A stretch of DNA of 64,000 bases, from contig JABUKB010000009.1 in assembly GCA_014595895.1 (NCBI GenBank), positions 1-64,000 of the forward strand, written 5' to 3'. Below, piece by piece: positions 42,359 to 54,373 of this stretch (position 1 is the stretch's first letter; every line of letters begins with the position of its first letter). Below the pieces are notes generated by a model that was given only the letters and a program-made list of their open reading frames with translations, searched no databases and had not been told where the DNA came from. The position numbers and the translations under genes are program-made. Source of the stretch: Lysinibacillus odysseyi (GTDB taxonomy: Bacteria > Bacillota > Bacilli > Bacillales_A > Planococcaceae).

Positions 42359-43421
42359 TTAAGCGCTCCAATTTAGAAGCTTGTTCTTCTAAAATTAACG
42401 CATCGATGATTTCGTCTAATTTACCCTCGACGATTTGATCTAATTTTTGAATAGTTAGACCAATACGGTGATCTGTCACACGGTTTTGCGGGTAGTTGTA
42501 CGTACGGATACGTTCAGAACGGTCGCCTGTTCCGACTGCCGATTTACGTGTAGAGTCGATTTCAGCTTGTGCTTCTGAACGGTGTAATTCAGCAACACGC
42601 GCCACTAAAATTTTCATTGCTTTTTCACGGTTTTTAATTTGAGAACGCTCATCTTGCATCGATACCACAACACCTGTTGGTAAGTGGGTCATACGAACAG
42701 CTGACATCGTCGTGTTAACCGATTGACCACCAGCTCCTGAAGAAGCAAATGTATCCACACGGATATCTTTTTCGTGGATTTCTACTTCCTCTACATGCAC
42801 CTCAGGCAAACAAGCCACTGTAGCTGTAGATGTATGGATACGGCCTTGAGATTCTGTAGCAGGTACACGTTGTACGCGGTGTGCACCATTCTCAAACTTG
42901 AACCTCGAATAAGCTCCTTGTCCGTTAATCATGAAGATTACTTCTTTATAACCACCAGATGCGTTTGGCGATGCCTCCATCACATCAATTTTCCAGCCTT
43001 GAGATTCCGCATAGCGCGTATACATACGGAATAGATCCCCTGCGAAAATATTCGCCTCATCCCCGCCAGCTGCGCCGCGAATTTCCATGATTACGTTTTT
43101 CGAATCATTCGGGTCTTTCGGGATCAATAAGATACGCAGACGTTCTTCTAATTCTTCGATTTGTGCCTTTAAATCGTTGAACTCTTCTTTGACCATCTCT
43201 AGCATATCCGGGTCTTTTTCTGTCTCTAGCATTTCACGTGTATCTGCAAAGTTTTGCTTTGCCTCTTTGTATTCACGGTAAGCCTCGACTGTTTCTTGGA
43301 TGTCAGACTGCTCTTTTGAATACTCACGTAGCTTATTGCTATCGTTGACGATTTCTGGATCACTTAATAATTCGTTTAAACGCTCGTAGCGATCTTCTAC
43401 CGCTTGTAATCGATCAAACAT
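42345..43421 (-). CDS. prfA: Peptide chain release factor 1
   Basis: The 358-residue RF1 reads UAA and UAG. The P-A-T tripeptide anticodon is at 187-189 and the G-G-Q catalytic motif at 231-233. ATG at 43421 follows GAGGTGA and gives standard length; an in-frame ATG 135 nt upstream lies inside tdk's end and is rejected. Confidence 0.96.
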   Translation of the reverse strand: MFDRLQAVEDRYERLNELLSDPEIVNDSNKLREYSKEQSDIQETVEAYREYKEAKQNFADTREMLETEKDPDMLEMVKEEFNDLKAQIEELEERLRILLIPKDPNDSKNVIMEIRGAAGGDEANIFAGDLFRMYTRYAESQGWKIDVMEASPNASGGYKEVIFMINGQGAYSRFKFENGAHRVQRVPATESQGRIHTSTATVACLPEVHVEEVEIHEKDIRVDTFASSGAGGQSVNTTMSAVRMTHLPTGVVVSMQDERSQIKNREKAMKILVARVAELHRSEAQAEIDSTRKSAVGTGDRSERIRTYNYPQNRVTDHRIGLTIQKLDQIVEGKLDEIIDALILEEQASKLERLNADA

Positions 43422-43531
43422 ATATTTCACCTCTGTTAAATTTGAAATAATTTTTATATAAAATCTACCTTTATCAGTATAATGAATTGTTAGGCGATGT
43501 GCTACTGTTATTGTTATAACACTGCCTTGTT

Positions 43532-44104
43532 CTATAATGGCGGGTTGGCGTGGCATTTACGGCACACTGGATAGTATGTATCATTACCGCCTATTTGAAT
43601 TTGTTCACCTGTGTAGACAGGTTTTTTCTGTTCATCTACTCGCAAATTCATCGTTGCTTTTTTATGGCAGAACCAGCAAATTGTCTTCATTTCTTCAATT
43701 TTATCAGCGTATGTTAGCATGTAACGACTGCCTTCAAATAATTCATTTTGGAAATCATTTTTTAGTCCGAAGCCCATGACAGGAATATTTAATTCGTCGA
43801 CAATTTTCGTGAGCTGCAAGACATGCTCTTTTTTAAGAAACTGCACTTCATCAATCAATACACAGTAGAGCTTTTCACCATGATTGCGCACGATATCGAA
43901 AATATTTGTATCATCAAAAATAGCAATAGCAGGGCTACGTAAGCCGATACGGCTAGATACAACACCTACTTCATCTCGTGTATCAAGACCTGAGGTAAAA
44001 ATAAGGACTGGTTTATTCTGTTCTTCATAGTTATGAGCGACTTTTAAAATCTCGATGGATTTTCCGCTATTCATCGCACCATGTTTGTAAAATAATTGTG
44101 CCAT
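43532..44104 (-). CDS. tdk: Thymidine kinase
   Basis: The 190-residue type II thymidine kinase phosphorylates thymidine. G-A-M-N-S-G-K-S is the P-loop, L-I-D-E-V-Q-F the Walker B region, and C-W-F-C with C-R-K-C the zinc site. ATG at 44104 is taken: GGAAGGGG lies before it, and a longer frame would cross the rpmE terminator. Order rho-rpmE-tdk-prfA matches B. subtilis. Confidence 0.94.
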   Translation of the reverse strand: MAQLFYKHGAMNSGKSIEILKVAHNYEEQNKPVLIFTSGLDTRDEVGVVSSRIGLRSPAIAIFDDTNIFDIVRNHGEKLYCVLIDEVQFLKKEHVLQLTKIVDELNIPVMGFGLKNDFQNELFEGSRYMLTYADKIEEMKTICWFCHKKATMNLRVDEQKKPVYTGEQIQIGGNDTYYPVCRKCHANPPL

Positions 44105-44134
44105 GTAACTAGGTGCCCCTTCCAACATATAGAT

Positions 44135-44174
44135 AAAATGCCTGCCACACGAAACCGTTTGGCAGGCATTTTTA
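44135..44174. terminator. Terminator of rpmE
   Basis: A 13-bp perfect stem (44135-44147 with 44160-44172) of AAAATGCCTGCCA and its complement, with A/T tails. Confidence 0.92.
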
Positions 44175-44179
44175 GACAA

Positions 44180-44383
44180 TTATTTGTTAAGGTTGTATTT
44201 TTTGTTGAAGCGATCAACACGACCATCAGCAGAAGCGAATTTTTGACGACCTGTGTAGAATGGGTGACATTCGTTACAGAACTCGACAGAAATTTTTTCT
44301 TTCACTGAACCAGTTTCGAAAGTGTTACCGCAAGAACATGTTACTGTTGCAACCTTGTAATCTGGGTGAATTCCTTGTTTCAT
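44180..44383 (-). CDS. rpmE: 50S ribosomal protein L31, zinc form
   Basis: The 67-residue protein has the four zinc cysteines Cys16-x-Cys18 and Cys36-x2-Cys39, so it is the C+ form that can act as a zinc store and be replaced by a zinc-free paralogue under limitation. AGAGGAG precedes the ATG. Confidence 0.96.
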   Translation of the reverse strand: MKQGIHPDYKVATVTCSCGNTFETGSVKEKISVEFCNECHPFYTGRQKFASADGRVDRFNKKYNLNK

Positions 44384-44516
44384 ATTCGTTTATCTCCTCT
44401 CGCCCTGAACCATCTGGAACAGAGTTATTTTCGAACTGCACCTTACATAGCCCGAATATGCACTGCTGCACAGTGTTTGAGGTCAGCTATATATGCGCAC
44501 GTTTCATACCTAAAAG

Positions 44517-44545
44517 ATTATAGCAAGTTTTTTTTGCATTTGCAA
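44517..44545 (-). promoter_or_regulatory. Sigma-A promoter of rpmE
   Basis: Minus-strand TTGCAA (44540-44545), 17-bp spacer, TATAAT (44517-44522). It leaves a leader of about 125 nt before rpmE, with a small CACTG/CAGTG hairpin. Confidence 0.8.
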
Positions 44546-44651
44546 GAATCTTATTTGAAATAGTTTTCATAACATTGCTTCTAGCTGCGATAGTCGGTCC
44601 AGTTCCCTTGTCCACCCCTATCCTATATGCAGCGTAGCTTTCTTGAAGAAA

Positions 44652-45935
44652 CTATTGCAGCAATCCTTTGCCTTTTGCCTTTTTCATATCCGCATCCAGC
44701 TTTTCAAAAAATTCCTCGTTTGATTTTGTTGTGCGTAATTTACGCAAGAATTTTTCTGCAAAATCAGGTGTATCGCTAAATGTTTTACGAATGGCCCATA
44801 GCTTCTCTAGCTGGTCTGGCGCTAGCAATAACTCTTCCTTACGTGTACCCGAACGGCGGATATCAAGCGCAGGGAAAATACGACGCTCAGCTAAGCTGCG
44901 ATCTAAATGTAATTCTAAGTTACCTGTTCCTTTAAATTCCTCATAAATGACTTCATCCATACGGCTGCCTGTATCGACAAGTGCAGTTGCTAAAATCGTT
45001 AAGCTTCCACCCTCTTCAATATTACGAGCCGAGCCAAAGAAACGTTTTGGTCGGTGGAATGCCGCCGGGTCAATCCCCCCGGAAAGTGTACGGCCACTTG
45101 GCGGAATGATGAGGTTATAAGCACGTGCTAAACGTGTAATGGAATCCATTAAAATAATGACATCGCGCTTATGCTCTACTAAACGACGTGCACGTTCTAA
45201 TACGATTTCTGCTACTTTTACGTGATTTTCTGGTACTTCATCGAATGTTGAAGAAACAACGTCTGCCTTTACAGAGCGCTCGATATCTGTTACTTCTTCT
45301 GGACGCTCGTCGATTAATAATACAATCAGTTCTGCTTCTGGATAGTTCGTAGTGATGGCATTGGCTACTTCTTTCAATAACGATGTTTTACCCGCTTTTG
45401 GAGGAGCCACGATTAACCCACGCTGCCCGAATCCTACAGGTGCTACTAAATCCATAATACGTGTTGAGAGTTTATTAGATTCCATTTCTAATTTGATTTG
45501 GCGGTCTGGATATAATGGCGTTAAGGCCGGGAAATGCACACGTTCTTTCGCTACTTCTGGGTCTTCTCCATTTACTGCCTGCACTTGTAATAAACCATAG
45601 TAACGTTCATTTTCTTTTGGCGGACGAACTTTTCCTGTTACTTTATCTCCGTTTCGTAAATCAAAGCGGCGGATTTGCGATGCAGATATATAAATGTCTT
45701 CTTTCGATGGTGAATAATTGATAGGACGTAAAAAGCCGAAGCCCTCCTGAGAAACAATTTCTAGTACACCTTCCATAAAGAAATAGCCTTCACGTTCAGA
45801 TTGTGCCTTTAAAATGGCATAAATCAACTCTTTTTTATTTAGCTTACTGTAGTAAGATACTTTAAATTCCCGCGCTTGTGTATATAACTCTTTTAATGTC
45901 ATATTTTCTAATTGCGCAATTGTAACAGCTGACAT
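44652..45935 (-). CDS. rho: Transcription termination factor Rho
   Basis: The 427-residue hexameric RNA helicase. The N-terminal domain has the cold-shock-like RNA fold (about 50-120, with E-G-F-G-F-L-R). The P-loop P-P-K-A-G-K-T is at 178-184 and [10 protein letters not shown] marks the Walker B/Q-loop region. ATG at 45935 follows AAAGGAGG and gives the B. subtilis length; the ATG 63 nt upstream is rejected. Confidence 0.96.
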   Translation of the reverse strand: MSAVTIAQLENMTLKELYTQAREFKVSYYSKLNKKELIYAILKAQSEREGYFFMEGVLEIVSQEGFGFLRPINYSPSKEDIYISASQIRRFDLRNGDKVTGKVRPPKENERYYGLLQVQAVNGEDPEVAKERVHFPALTPLYPDRQIKLEMESNKLSTRIMDLVAPVGFGQRGLIVAPPKAGKTSLLKEVANAITTNYPEAELIVLLIDERPEEVTDIERSVKADVVSSTFDEVPENHVKVAEIVLERARRLVEHKRDVIILMDSITRLARAYNLIIPPSGRTLSGGIDPAAFHRPKRFFGSARNIEEGGSLTILATALVDTGSRMDEVIYEEFKGTGNLELHLDRSLAERRIFPALDIRRSGTRKEELLLAPDQLEKLWAIRKTFSDTPDFAEKFLRKLRTTKSNEEFFEKLDADMKKAKGKGLLQ

Positions 45936-46068
45936 ACGTAGCCTCCTTTTACCATATAAACCTTTTTTTACTACATTTTTATTGCGAGCCATGCACAAAT
46001 AAACGACCTAACACAACATATTATTAAATTTTTGCAGTAGGAGTTTCATTTAAAGTTGGAGAATTCTA

Positions 46069-46098
46069 GAAGAAAAAATCGCCCGGAAAAACCGGGCA
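46069..46098 (-). terminator. Terminator of glpX
   Basis: GCCCGG/CCGGGC stem with a T-rich tail on the minus strand, 7 bp past the glpX stop. Confidence 0.88.
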
Positions 46099-46104
46099 GA
46101 AGTA

Positions 46105-47070
46105 TTACTTTTCAAACGTTGTCGGTTTTTTCTCTACACTATGGCGACCTTCGATAAAACGAACCGTCCCTGTTTTTGCACGCATAACAACGGAATGCGT
46201 TAATGTGTATGCCCCTTTATATTGAACACCGCGCAAAAGCTCGCAATCTGTCACTGCTGTTGCTGCAAAAATTGCATCATCACCTTTTACTAAATCTTCC
46301 ATATAAAGTACTTTATCTACGTCAATGCCCATTTTTTTGCAGCGGGCTAATTGCTGTTCATCTTCTGGTACTAGTTTGGCTTGGAAATCCCCGCCTAAGC
46401 ATTTTAATGCGACAGCAGCAATTACACCTTCAGGAGCGCCGCCCATACCGAACATAATATCAATACCTGTTTCATCAAACGCGGTATTGATCGCAGCACC
46501 TACGTCTCCATCTTGGATAAATTTAATGCGGGCACCCGCTTCACGAATTTCATCCACAATGGCTTGATGGCGCGGACGATCTAAAATAGTTGCTACCACA
46601 TCTGAAATATCTTTATTTTTCGCTTTCGCTACTTGCAATAAGTTATAAGTAACGGATGCATTAATATCCACTTTACCAGCAGCTTCTGGACCTACTGCAA
46701 TTTTATCCATATACATATCTGGTGCATTCAATAAATTGCCGCGGTCAGCAATTGCTAATACGGTCATTGCACCATTTGTCCCTTTTGCTACGATATTCGT
46801 GCCTTCTAGTGGATCAACGGCGATATCCACTTCCGGTCCACCATTTCGCAATCCAAGTTCCTCACCGATATAAAGCATCGGTGCTTCATCCATTTCACCT
46901 TCACCGATGACAACTGTTGCATGCATCGGGATTGTATCGAACATATGGCGCATTGCTGAAGTTGCTGCATCATCTGCTTCGATTTTTTGTCCGCGTCCCA
47001 TCCACTTTGCCGAAGCTATCGCTGCGGTTTCTGTTACACGTACAACTTCCATTGATAAACTACGTTCCAT
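46105..47070 (-). CDS. glpX: Fructose-1,6-bisphosphatase class II
   Basis: The 321-residue gluconeogenic phosphatase. Metal-binding signatures D-D-A-A-T near 34-38, G-E-G-E-M-D-E-A-P near 57-65 and D-P-L-E-G-T-N near 87-93 are intact. AGGAGG precedes the ATG. It lies between murAB and rho as in B. subtilis. Confidence 0.95.
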   Translation of the reverse strand: MERSLSMEVVRVTETAAIASAKWMGRGQKIEADDAATSAMRHMFDTIPMHATVVIGEGEMDEAPMLYIGEELGLRNGGPEVDIAVDPLEGTNIVAKGTNGAMTVLAIADRGNLLNAPDMYMDKIAVGPEAAGKVDINASVTYNLLQVAKAKNKDISDVVATILDRPRHQAIVDEIREAGARIKFIQDGDVGAAINTAFDETGIDIMFGMGGAPEGVIAAVALKCLGGDFQAKLVPEDEQQLARCKKMGIDVDKVLYMEDLVKGDDAIFAATAVTDCELLRGVQYKGAYTLTHSVVMRAKTGTVRFIEGRHSVEKKPTTFEK

Positions 47071-47136
47071 TTTATGTTTGCCTCCTGTGGCTTTAAAACT
47101 TTATGTTCTATTGTAACATATTCGAATTGTCTAATT

Positions 47137-48411
47137 TTACACTATTTTATCGGATGTGATAATCGTCTCTTTCCGAATATCCGCACCGAGTGCACATAAT
47201 TTTTCAATTAATGAGCTATAGCCGCGTTCAATATGATAAATATCGTGAATCTCTGTTTCACCTTTTGCTAGCAGGCCTGCTAACACTAATGCTGCCCCCG
47301 CACGAAGGTCTGTTGCTGTAACAGACGATCCTTCTAATGCAACAGGTCCTTCAATGATAGCTGTATTCCCTTCAACACGCGCTTTTGCATTCATGCGACG
47401 CAATTCATCAATATGCTTGAAGCGTGCAGAATAGATAGTGTCCGTTATTTTGGAAGCACCTGTAGCTTGTGTCATGAGCACGGATAACGGCTGTTGTACA
47501 TCGGTTGGAAACCCTGGATATACAAGAGTTTTTACATCTACCGCATGGAAATTTTCCTGTTTAGGAATGAATACACTTTCTTCATCCTCTTCTACCTTGA
47601 CGCCCATTTCACGCAGCTTTGCCGTTACTGAATCTAAATGCAGTGGAATGACATTGTCGATCGTTACGCCATCTCCAATCGCAGCCGCCATAATCATAAA
47701 GGTTGCGGCTTCGATACGGTCTGGAATGATGGCATGCTTTGTACCGTGTAATTCCTCTACACCATCGATTCGGATGACACTCGTCCCTGCCCCCTTGATC
47801 TTAGCCCCCATATTGGATAATAGGGTTGCTACATCGATAATCTCTGGTTCTTTTGCTGCATTTTCAATCACTGTACGTCCCTTTGCTAGCACTGCTGCTA
47901 ACATAATATTAATCGTGGCTCCAACACTTGCCACATCTAAATAAATTTTTGCACCGATTAATTCATCTGCACGCAAATAAATGGCACCGTGCTCATTCGT
48001 TACTTTAGCACCTAATGCTTCAAATCCTTTAATATGCTGGTCGATCGGGCGTGGACCTAAGAAGCAGCCACCTGGCAGTCCAATGACTGCCTTCTTGAAG
48101 CGGCCAAGCATCGCACCCATTAAATAGTATGAGGCGCGCAGTTTTTTTACGTTACCATTGGGTAGCGGCATCGCGATCATTTTCGAAGGGTCGATGGTCA
48201 TTTTCCCATTCTCAAATGTCACTTCTCCGCCAATTTCTTCAAGCAGTGCTTTTAACGTCCAAGCATCTGAAATTTCTGGAATCCCTCCGATTGTGACGGA
48301 AGAATTCGCCAAAATCGATGCTGGAATTAAAGCTACTGCACTATTTTTTGCTCCGCTTACTTTGATCGTTCCTTTTAAGCGATGACCACCCTTAATTTTA
48401 TAAACATCCAT
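47137..48411 (-). CDS. murAB: UDP-GlcNAc 1-carboxyvinyltransferase 2
   Basis: The 424-residue second MurA. Catalytic Cys116 is in [11 protein letters not shown] and Lys22-Asn23 in G-A-K-N, so it should be active and fosfomycin-sensitive. It differs from MurAA by the [10 protein letters not shown] start and lacks the charged C-terminal tail. AGGAGA precedes the ATG. Neighbours glpX and the transaldolase match murAB of B. subtilis. Confidence 0.94.
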   Translation of the reverse strand: MDVYKIKGGHRLKGTIKVSGAKNSAVALIPASILANSSVTIGGIPEISDAWTLKALLEEIGGEVTFENGKMTIDPSKMIAMPLPNGNVKKLRASYYLMGAMLGRFKKAVIGLPGGCFLGPRPIDQHIKGFEALGAKVTNEHGAIYLRADELIGAKIYLDVASVGATINIMLAAVLAKGRTVIENAAKEPEIIDVATLLSNMGAKIKGAGTSVIRIDGVEELHGTKHAIIPDRIEAATFMIMAAAIGDGVTIDNVIPLHLDSVTAKLREMGVKVEEDEESVFIPKQENFHAVDVKTLVYPGFPTDVQQPLSVLMTQATGASKITDTIYSARFKHIDELRRMNAKARVEGNTAIIEGPVALEGSSVTATDLRAGAALVLAGLLAKGETEIHDIYHIERGYSSLIEKLCALGADIRKETIITSDKIV

Positions 48412-48458
48412 AAAGCTTGATTCTCCTCATCACATGGAAAGTATATTTTGCCTTAGTA

Positions 48459-49106
48459 TTAGCCTTGACGCTTTTCCCAATCCGCTAAAAATCCTTCAAT
48501 CCCCTTGTCAGTTAATGGGTGTTTGAATAATTGTTGTAAAACTTTAAATGGAGTTGTGGAAATATGCGCACCTGCTAATGCCGCATCTGTAATATGCTGT
48601 GGGTGACGAATAGAAGCCGCAATAATTTCTGTTTGAATATCGTGGATTGTGAAAATATCGGCAATAGTAGAAATTAACTCTGCACCGTTGTGACCAATAT
48701 CATCTAAACGACCGATGAAAGGAGATACATAAGTTGCTCCGGCACGTGCTGCCATTAATGCTTGGTTAGCTGAGAAAATCAATGTCACATTTGTTTTAAT
48801 GCCTTTATTAGAAAAATGCTTACATGCCTCTAAACCGGCTGGTGTCATTGGTAATTTTACTGTGATATTCGGGTGAATCGCTGCTAATTCTTCCCCTTCA
48901 CGAATCATGCCTTCTGCGTCTAGAGCAATGACTTCACCGCTGACAGAACCGTCTACTAATTCAGCAATTTCGCGTAAACGATCGTGGAAATTGACGTTCG
49001 GCTCCTTTGCTACCAATGATGGATTTGTTGTTACGCCTGATAAAATGCCCCAAGAATATGCTTCTTTGATTTCTTCAAAATTTGCTGTATCGATAAAAAA
49101 TTTCAT
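48459..49106 (-). CDS. tal: Transaldolase-like / fructose-6-phosphate aldolase
   Basis: The 215-residue enzyme is the short transaldolase family type. The Schiff-base Lys is in I-T-V-K-L-P-M-T near 84-91; N-V-T-L-I-F-S and [11 protein letters not shown] complete the barrel signature. ATG at 49106 follows AGGAGG. Transaldolase or F6P aldolase activity cannot be separated from sequence alone. Lies between murAB and fbaA. Confidence 0.92.
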   Translation of the reverse strand: MKFFIDTANFEEIKEAYSWGILSGVTTNPSLVAKEPNVNFHDRLREIAELVDGSVSGEVIALDAEGMIREGEELAAIHPNITVKLPMTPAGLEACKHFSNKGIKTNVTLIFSANQALMAARAGATYVSPFIGRLDDIGHNGAELISTIADIFTIHDIQTEIIAASIRHPQHITDAALAGAHISTTPFKVLQQLFKHPLTDKGIEGFLADWEKRQG

Positions 49107-49200
49107 GTAATTTCCTCCTAGTGCCATGTTGCACAATTATTCATGTATCTTAAGACAGGAGAAGGTCATAAAAGACACTTCTCCTGCTAATTCTAATGTA

Positions 49201-50055
49201 TTACGCTTTTTGTGAACTGCCAAATACACGCATTTTCCCGATTACAGTTTCTTTAATCGCTTCACGAGCAGGAGCTAAATACTTACGTGGATCATAAACA
49301 TTTTCGTCTTTATTCAATACTTCACGGATGACTTTCGTTGCTGCAATTTGGTTTTCCGTGTTTACATTAATTTTTGCTGTTCCTAGAGAAATCGCGCGTT
49401 GGATTTGCTCGTCTGGAATTCCTGTACCGCCATGTAAAACAAGTGGCAGATTTGTTTCCTTGCCGATTTGCTCCATTTCAGCAAAGCCTAATTTCGGCTC
49501 TCCTTTATATGGACCATGTACTGAACCTAAAGCTGGCGCTAAGCAATCGATATCTGTTTGTTCTACCATTGCCTTACATTCAGCTGGGTCTGCGTACATA
49601 ATGCCGCCGATCACACCATCTTCATCTCCGCCAACCGTGCCTAATTCAGCTTCTACTGATACACCTTGTGCATGTGCATATTCTACGACTTCTCTTGTTG
49701 TCGCTATGTTTTCATCGAATGGGTGGTGAGATGCATCAATCATCACTGATGTAAATCCAGCATCAATTGCTTCTTTACATTTTGCAAATGATGAACCGTG
49801 GTCTAGGTGAATCGCTACCGGCACTGTAATATCGTAAGCTTTCATTAATCCCTTTACCATATGTACAACGGCTACAAATCCTCCCATATATTTCCCTGCA
49901 CCTTCAGAAACTCCTAAAATAACCGGCGACTGCTCTTCTTGTGCTGCCAGTAAAATTGCTTGTGTAAATTCTAAGTTATTAATATTAAACTGCCCTACTG
50001 CATATTTCTCTTCTTTTGCTTTGATTAACATTTCTTTCATTGAAACTAACGCCAT
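49201..50055 (-). CDS. fbaA: Fructose-bisphosphate aldolase class II
   Basis: The 284-residue zinc aldolase of glycolysis. H-L-D-H-G near 82-86 and V-L-H-G-G-T-G-I near 207-214 carry the metal and phosphate contacts. ATG at 50055 follows AAGGAGG; the ATG 39 nt upstream is rejected. Confidence 0.95.
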   Translation of the reverse strand: MALVSMKEMLIKAKEEKYAVGQFNINNLEFTQAILLAAQEEQSPVILGVSEGAGKYMGGFVAVVHMVKGLMKAYDITVPVAIHLDHGSSFAKCKEAIDAGFTSVMIDASHHPFDENIATTREVVEYAHAQGVSVEAELGTVGGDEDGVIGGIMYADPAECKAMVEQTDIDCLAPALGSVHGPYKGEPKLGFAEMEQIGKETNLPLVLHGGTGIPDEQIQRAISLGTAKINVNTENQIAATKVIREVLNKDENVYDPRKYLAPAREAIKETVIGKMRVFGSSQKA

Positions 50056-50110
50056 TATAAAAATCCTCCTTAGGACAATTTGATAGGAAAACATTTATCA
50101 TAATCATACC

Positions 50111-50152
50111 AAAAACAAGTTGGTCTGAAAAGCTTCAGACCAACTTGTTTTT
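50111..50152. terminator. Terminator of spo0F
   Basis: AAAAACAAGTTGGTCTGA pairs with its complement (50111-50128 with 50135-50152) around a short loop, with T tails both ways. Confidence 0.92.
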
Positions 50153-50265
50153 GCGACGAGCAAATGGAGGGGTGCATGACCAAACATAATTCCTTTCATA
50201 TGAGGAATCATTCTGCCTTTCCCGCTACATCTTTACAAAATCTCGCTATTTATTTATGTGAAAAT

Positions 50266-50646
50266 TTATCTCTTTGTTTTACTTGGGAGCAGCACTTGGT
50301 TTATTTCCTGCAGTACTTCAAAAATGTTAAACGGTTTCGTGAAGTAGCCCATAGCACCTAGTGCCAATGCTTCTTTAATGATATCTTGTTCTCCATACGC
50401 CGTCATCATGAACACATACACATTTTCTTTTTTTTGTTTAATTTCCTTTAAAATTTCTAGACCGTTCATTCCTGGGATTTTCATGTCCAGTAAGACACCA
50501 TCTATTTCATGTTCTTCAAATAAATGAAGGGCCTCTGAACCGCTTGCGGCTAAATAAGTATCATAGCCTTCCATACGGAAAATTTCATTTAATAAAAGCC
50601 GAATCCCTTGTTGGTCATCTACAATTAAAATCTTTTTCACATTCAT
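50266..50646 (-). CDS. spo0F: Sporulation phosphorelay protein Spo0F
   Basis: The 126-residue single-domain receiver passes phosphate from sensor kinases to Spo0B. Acidic pocket Asp10-Asp11 is present, phosphoacceptor Asp54 is in L-L-D-M-K-I-P-G-M-N-G, Thr of M-M-T-A-Y-G-E and Lys of T-K-P-F complete the site. No output domain. Next to fbaA, divergent from ywjG, as in B. subtilis. Confidence 0.95.
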   Translation of the reverse strand: MNVKKILIVDDQQGIRLLLNEIFRMEGYDTYLAASGSEALHLFEEHEIDGVLLDMKIPGMNGLEILKEIKQKKENVYVFMMTAYGEQDIIKEALALGAMGYFTKPFNIFEVLQEINQVLLPSKTKR

Positions 50647-50747
50647 CCCCCATCAAATTTATTAGCGATTAATTTACCATATTCGCTTAACCTTACTGTT
50701 TTCCCTTTTTTTTACTATTTTATTTTCTTTATTTTAAATAACGCATT

Positions 50748-50776
50748 TTGCTTTTTGGTATGTAGAATTTTATAAT
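50748..50776 (+). promoter_or_regulatory. Promoter of ywjG
   Basis: TTGCTT (50748-50753), 17-bp spacer, TATAAT (50771-50776). The start codon is only 17 bp past the -10, so the leader is about 10-14 nt. Confidence 0.65.
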
Positions 50777-50793
50777 ATAGAGGAGGTGGAACG

Positions 50794-51366
50794 ATGTCAA
50801 AAATATTAACTACGCAAATGACTGGTTTATTGCAGCGCATTCAAACGAGTGAAGAATTTGCATTTGAAGATACAGCTAGATTATTAGCACAGGCTGCGAT
50901 TGGAGAAGGAACGGTTTATTTTGCCTGCTTTGGTGAATTAAAAGCAGTAGAAATTAATGCCTTACAGGGAATGGCACCATTTAAAAAAGCTGCGGTGTGG
51001 CATGAGAACGTCGAATTATCTGAAGCAGACCGCGTGATTATTTTTACGCGTAGCTGTCACGATATTGAGGCAAATAAGCTCGCCCAACATCTATATGATA
51101 CGTTCATTCCGTTTGCAGCAGTTGCTAGTGAAGGAGAAGGCGAGGACAACCCATTAAGCGGGCTTGCCTATACGTATATTAGCATGAAAATTCGCGGTGG
51201 GCTCATTCCCCATCCTTCTAACCTAACGGAACGCGCCGTTTTCCCCCATGCAATGGCAGCTCTATTTATTTTAGAAGCCATTCAATTAGAATACAATGAA
51301 ATGATAGACGATGACGAGGATGCAGAAGAAGGGATGGGCGATGTTGGACATTCCCCATTTAGCTAA
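50794..51366 (+). CDS. ywjG: DUF2529 family protein YwjG
   Basis: A 190-residue cytoplasmic protein that resembles the DUF2529 family. It has an alpha/beta SIS-like layout (V-I-I-F-T-R-S-C-H-D at about 90) and an acidic C-terminal tail (D-D-D-E-D-A-E-E). Function unknown. GAGGAGGTGG is 7 nt before the ATG. Its place between spo0F and pyrG matches ywjG. Confidence 0.85.
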   Translation: MSKILTTQMTGLLQRIQTSEEFAFEDTARLLAQAAIGEGTVYFACFGELKAVEINALQGMAPFKKAAVWHENVELSEADRVIIFTRSCHDIEANKLAQHLYDTFIPFAAVASEGEGEDNPLSGLAYTYISMKIRGGLIPHPSNLTERAVFPHAMAALFILEAIQLEYNEMIDDDEDAEEGMGDVGHSPFS

Positions 51367-51371
51367 TTACT

Positions 51372-51410
51372 AAAAAGTGGACGAAGGTTAATTCTTCGTT
51401 CACTTTTTTT
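51372..51410 (+). terminator. Terminator of ywjG
   Basis: AAAAAGTGGACGAA with TTCGTTCACTTTTT, a stem containing one G-T pair, then T-run, 6 bp past the stop. Confidence 0.85.
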
Positions 51411-51505
51411 AATATAATAATTGCAGCACAATTATCCTCTATGTTTTTCAGTTTTCATATTGGAAATAACCACCTCTACAAAAACCACTTTTTTTAAAAT
51501 ATAAT

Positions 51506-51543
51506 AAAAAGCCAGACTATTTTTGAATAGCCTGACCTTTTTT
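51506..51543 (-). terminator. Terminator of pyrG
   Basis: On the minus strand AAGGTCAGGCTATT pairs with AATAGTCTGGCTT, followed by Ts; it abuts the pyrG stop. Confidence 0.88.
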
Positions 51544-51544
51544 A

Positions 51545-53188
<1,644 letters not shown>

Positions 53189-53225
53189 CTACAAACAATC
53201 GAGCGAAAAAAACCTTTTATAAAAA

Positions 53226-53266
53226 CAAAAAAAACGCTCCTCCTGCAATATGGCAGGGGGAGCGTA
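53226..53266 (-). promoter_or_regulatory. pyrG attenuator hairpin
   Basis: On the minus strand ACGCTCCCCCTGCC pairs with TGCAGGAGGAGCGT and is followed by eight Ts: a terminator inside the pyrG leader. The CUCCCCC run can instead pair with G residues added at the 5' end when CTP is low, which is the B. subtilis pyrG mechanism. Confidence 0.88.
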
Positions 53267-53298
53267 TAACATCTACGGTCAATCTCCTCTTTAAAGGA

Positions 53299-53338
53299 GC
53301 CCAAGTAAAAGATTATACGGAACCACAAAATAAGTCAA
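53299..53338 (-). promoter_or_regulatory. pyrG promoter with GGGC start
   Basis: TTGACT (53333-53338), 15-bp spacer, TATAAT (53312-53317), and a start run GGGCTCC beginning at 53302. GGGC at the start is what allows repeated G addition before the first C. Confidence 0.83.
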
Positions 53339-53401
53339 GCGTTTTTGTTTGTACACTACAGAGAGTATATTCATGTTATAGGAGTCAGCTAAAGAATATA
53401 T

Positions 53402-53439
53402 TAAAACAAGCAGCCTTTGACAATAGGCTGCTTGTTTTT
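53402..53439. terminator. Terminator of rpoE
   Basis: AAAACAAGCAGCCT pairs with AGGCTGCTTGTTTT around an 8-nt loop, just past the rpoE stop. Confidence 0.88.
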
Positions 53440-53444
53440 GATTA

Positions 53445-54020
53445 TTATTTATCTTCGTCTAACTCTTCTTCCTCTTCATCGTCCTCGATAATAAATTCAT
53501 CAGTTTCTTCGATTAAATCTTCATCGATTTCTTCGTCCAGATCTTCATCTAAATCTTCAATATCCTCTTCGACAAAGTCTAAATCTTCCACTTCTTCATC
53601 TTCGTCTTCGTCCGTGTCATCTTCACTATCTACAAACTCATCGAAATCTTCTTCAAACAGAATGTCGTCTTCTTCTAAGTCTTCGAGTTCTTCATCGTCA
53701 TCAACAAGCGCTTTTGATTTCTTTTTGCGTGCCTTTACTGTCGGAGCAGTCTCTTCTTCAATTGTTTCAACTTTATACCACTCACGCAGACCCCAGCCGC
53801 TTTCGTGGTTTAATAAGAAACGACCATCAATATTCATATCCGTATAAAATTGTACAAGGCGAGACTGGATTTCCTCATCTGTAAAGCCATTAAGTTTTTG
53901 AATTTCTTTTACAAGGTCATTAAAAGCAAGTGCTGCTTTACCCTCTTCTAAAATTGCGTATGCTAAATCAATTAACGATTCTTCTGCTAATTGCTCTTTT
54001 GTCATTTCACGAAAGTTCAA
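53445..54020 (-). CDS. rpoE: RNA polymerase delta subunit
   Basis: The 191-residue subunit loosens RNA polymerase from DNA and RNA and aids recycling. An N-terminal HARE-HTH domain (to about 90, with F-Y-T-D-M-N-I-D-G-R-F and G-W-G-L-R-E-W-Y) precedes a basic stretch K-A-R-K-K-K-S-K and a tail of almost only Asp and Glu. TTG at 54020 is preferred because AAAGGA lies 10 nt upstream; GTG at 54029 is too close to that site. pyrG lies downstream with its own promoter. Confidence 0.92.
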   Translation of the reverse strand: MNFREMTKEQLAEESLIDLAYAILEEGKAALAFNDLVKEIQKLNGFTDEEIQSRLVQFYTDMNIDGRFLLNHESGWGLREWYKVETIEEETAPTVKARKKKSKALVDDDEELEDLEEDDILFEEDFDEFVDSEDDTDEDEDEEVEDLDFVEEDIEDLDEDLDEEIDEDLIEETDEFIIEDDEEEEELDEDK

Positions 54021-54100
54021 ATCGTGCACGTCCTTTCTTTAAATACATTACAAATGCATAATACCCATTATATACAAACTTGCTAGTACTATGCTAGTTT

Positions 54101-54259
54101 CTATTTATTGTTTTTTATTTTGCCGCATTCTATAAAAAACAAGGTAAAGAGATACGCGGACAAGAGCAGCAGCGGAACCGAAGCCAATTGTTGATTGTAA
54201 AGACAAAAGATGGCGATCAAACCCGTAAGCATGACAATATAGTGTGTATATTGTTTCAT
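54101..54259 (-). CDS. Small 52-residue membrane protein
   Basis: A short frame with ATG at 54259 and GGAGGTGG 5 nt upstream. The product has two hydrophobic segments (about 7-20 and 27-42) split by a polar Y-N-Q-Q turn and a basic C-terminus (K-I-K-N-N-K). A longer overlapping frame (54105-54350) has no ribosome binding site and a non-membrane sequence, so it is rejected. Small two-helix proteins of this sort are common and uncharacterised. Its binding site lies in a long inverted repeat. Confidence 0.65.
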   Translation of the reverse strand: MKQYTHYIVMLTGLIAIFCLYNQQLASVPLLLLSAYLFTLFFIECGKIKNNK

Positions 54260-54264
54260 TTACG

Positions 54265-54313
54265 CCACCTCCACAATTATTACTATATATAGTATACAGA
54301 ATTGTGAAGGTGG
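54265..54313 (-). promoter_or_regulatory. Inverted repeat hiding the 52-aa gene's ribosome binding site
   Basis: CCACCTCCACAATT at 54265-54278 is mirrored at 54300-54313 with one mismatch; the loop holds TACTATATATAGTA, itself palindromic and -10 like. In mRNA read from upstream, the GGAGGTGG would pair with CCACCTTC. Confidence 0.75.
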
Positions 54314-54373
54314 AGTCGTGTAAAAAACTTGTAAATCTGTAATGTTGCATGCAATTGTAAAGTGAGCAGCTCT

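Noticed and set aside
54105-54350. 81-codon frame overlapping the small membrane protein
   Set aside because: No ribosome binding site; the GGAGGTGG belongs to the ATG at 54259 in another frame.
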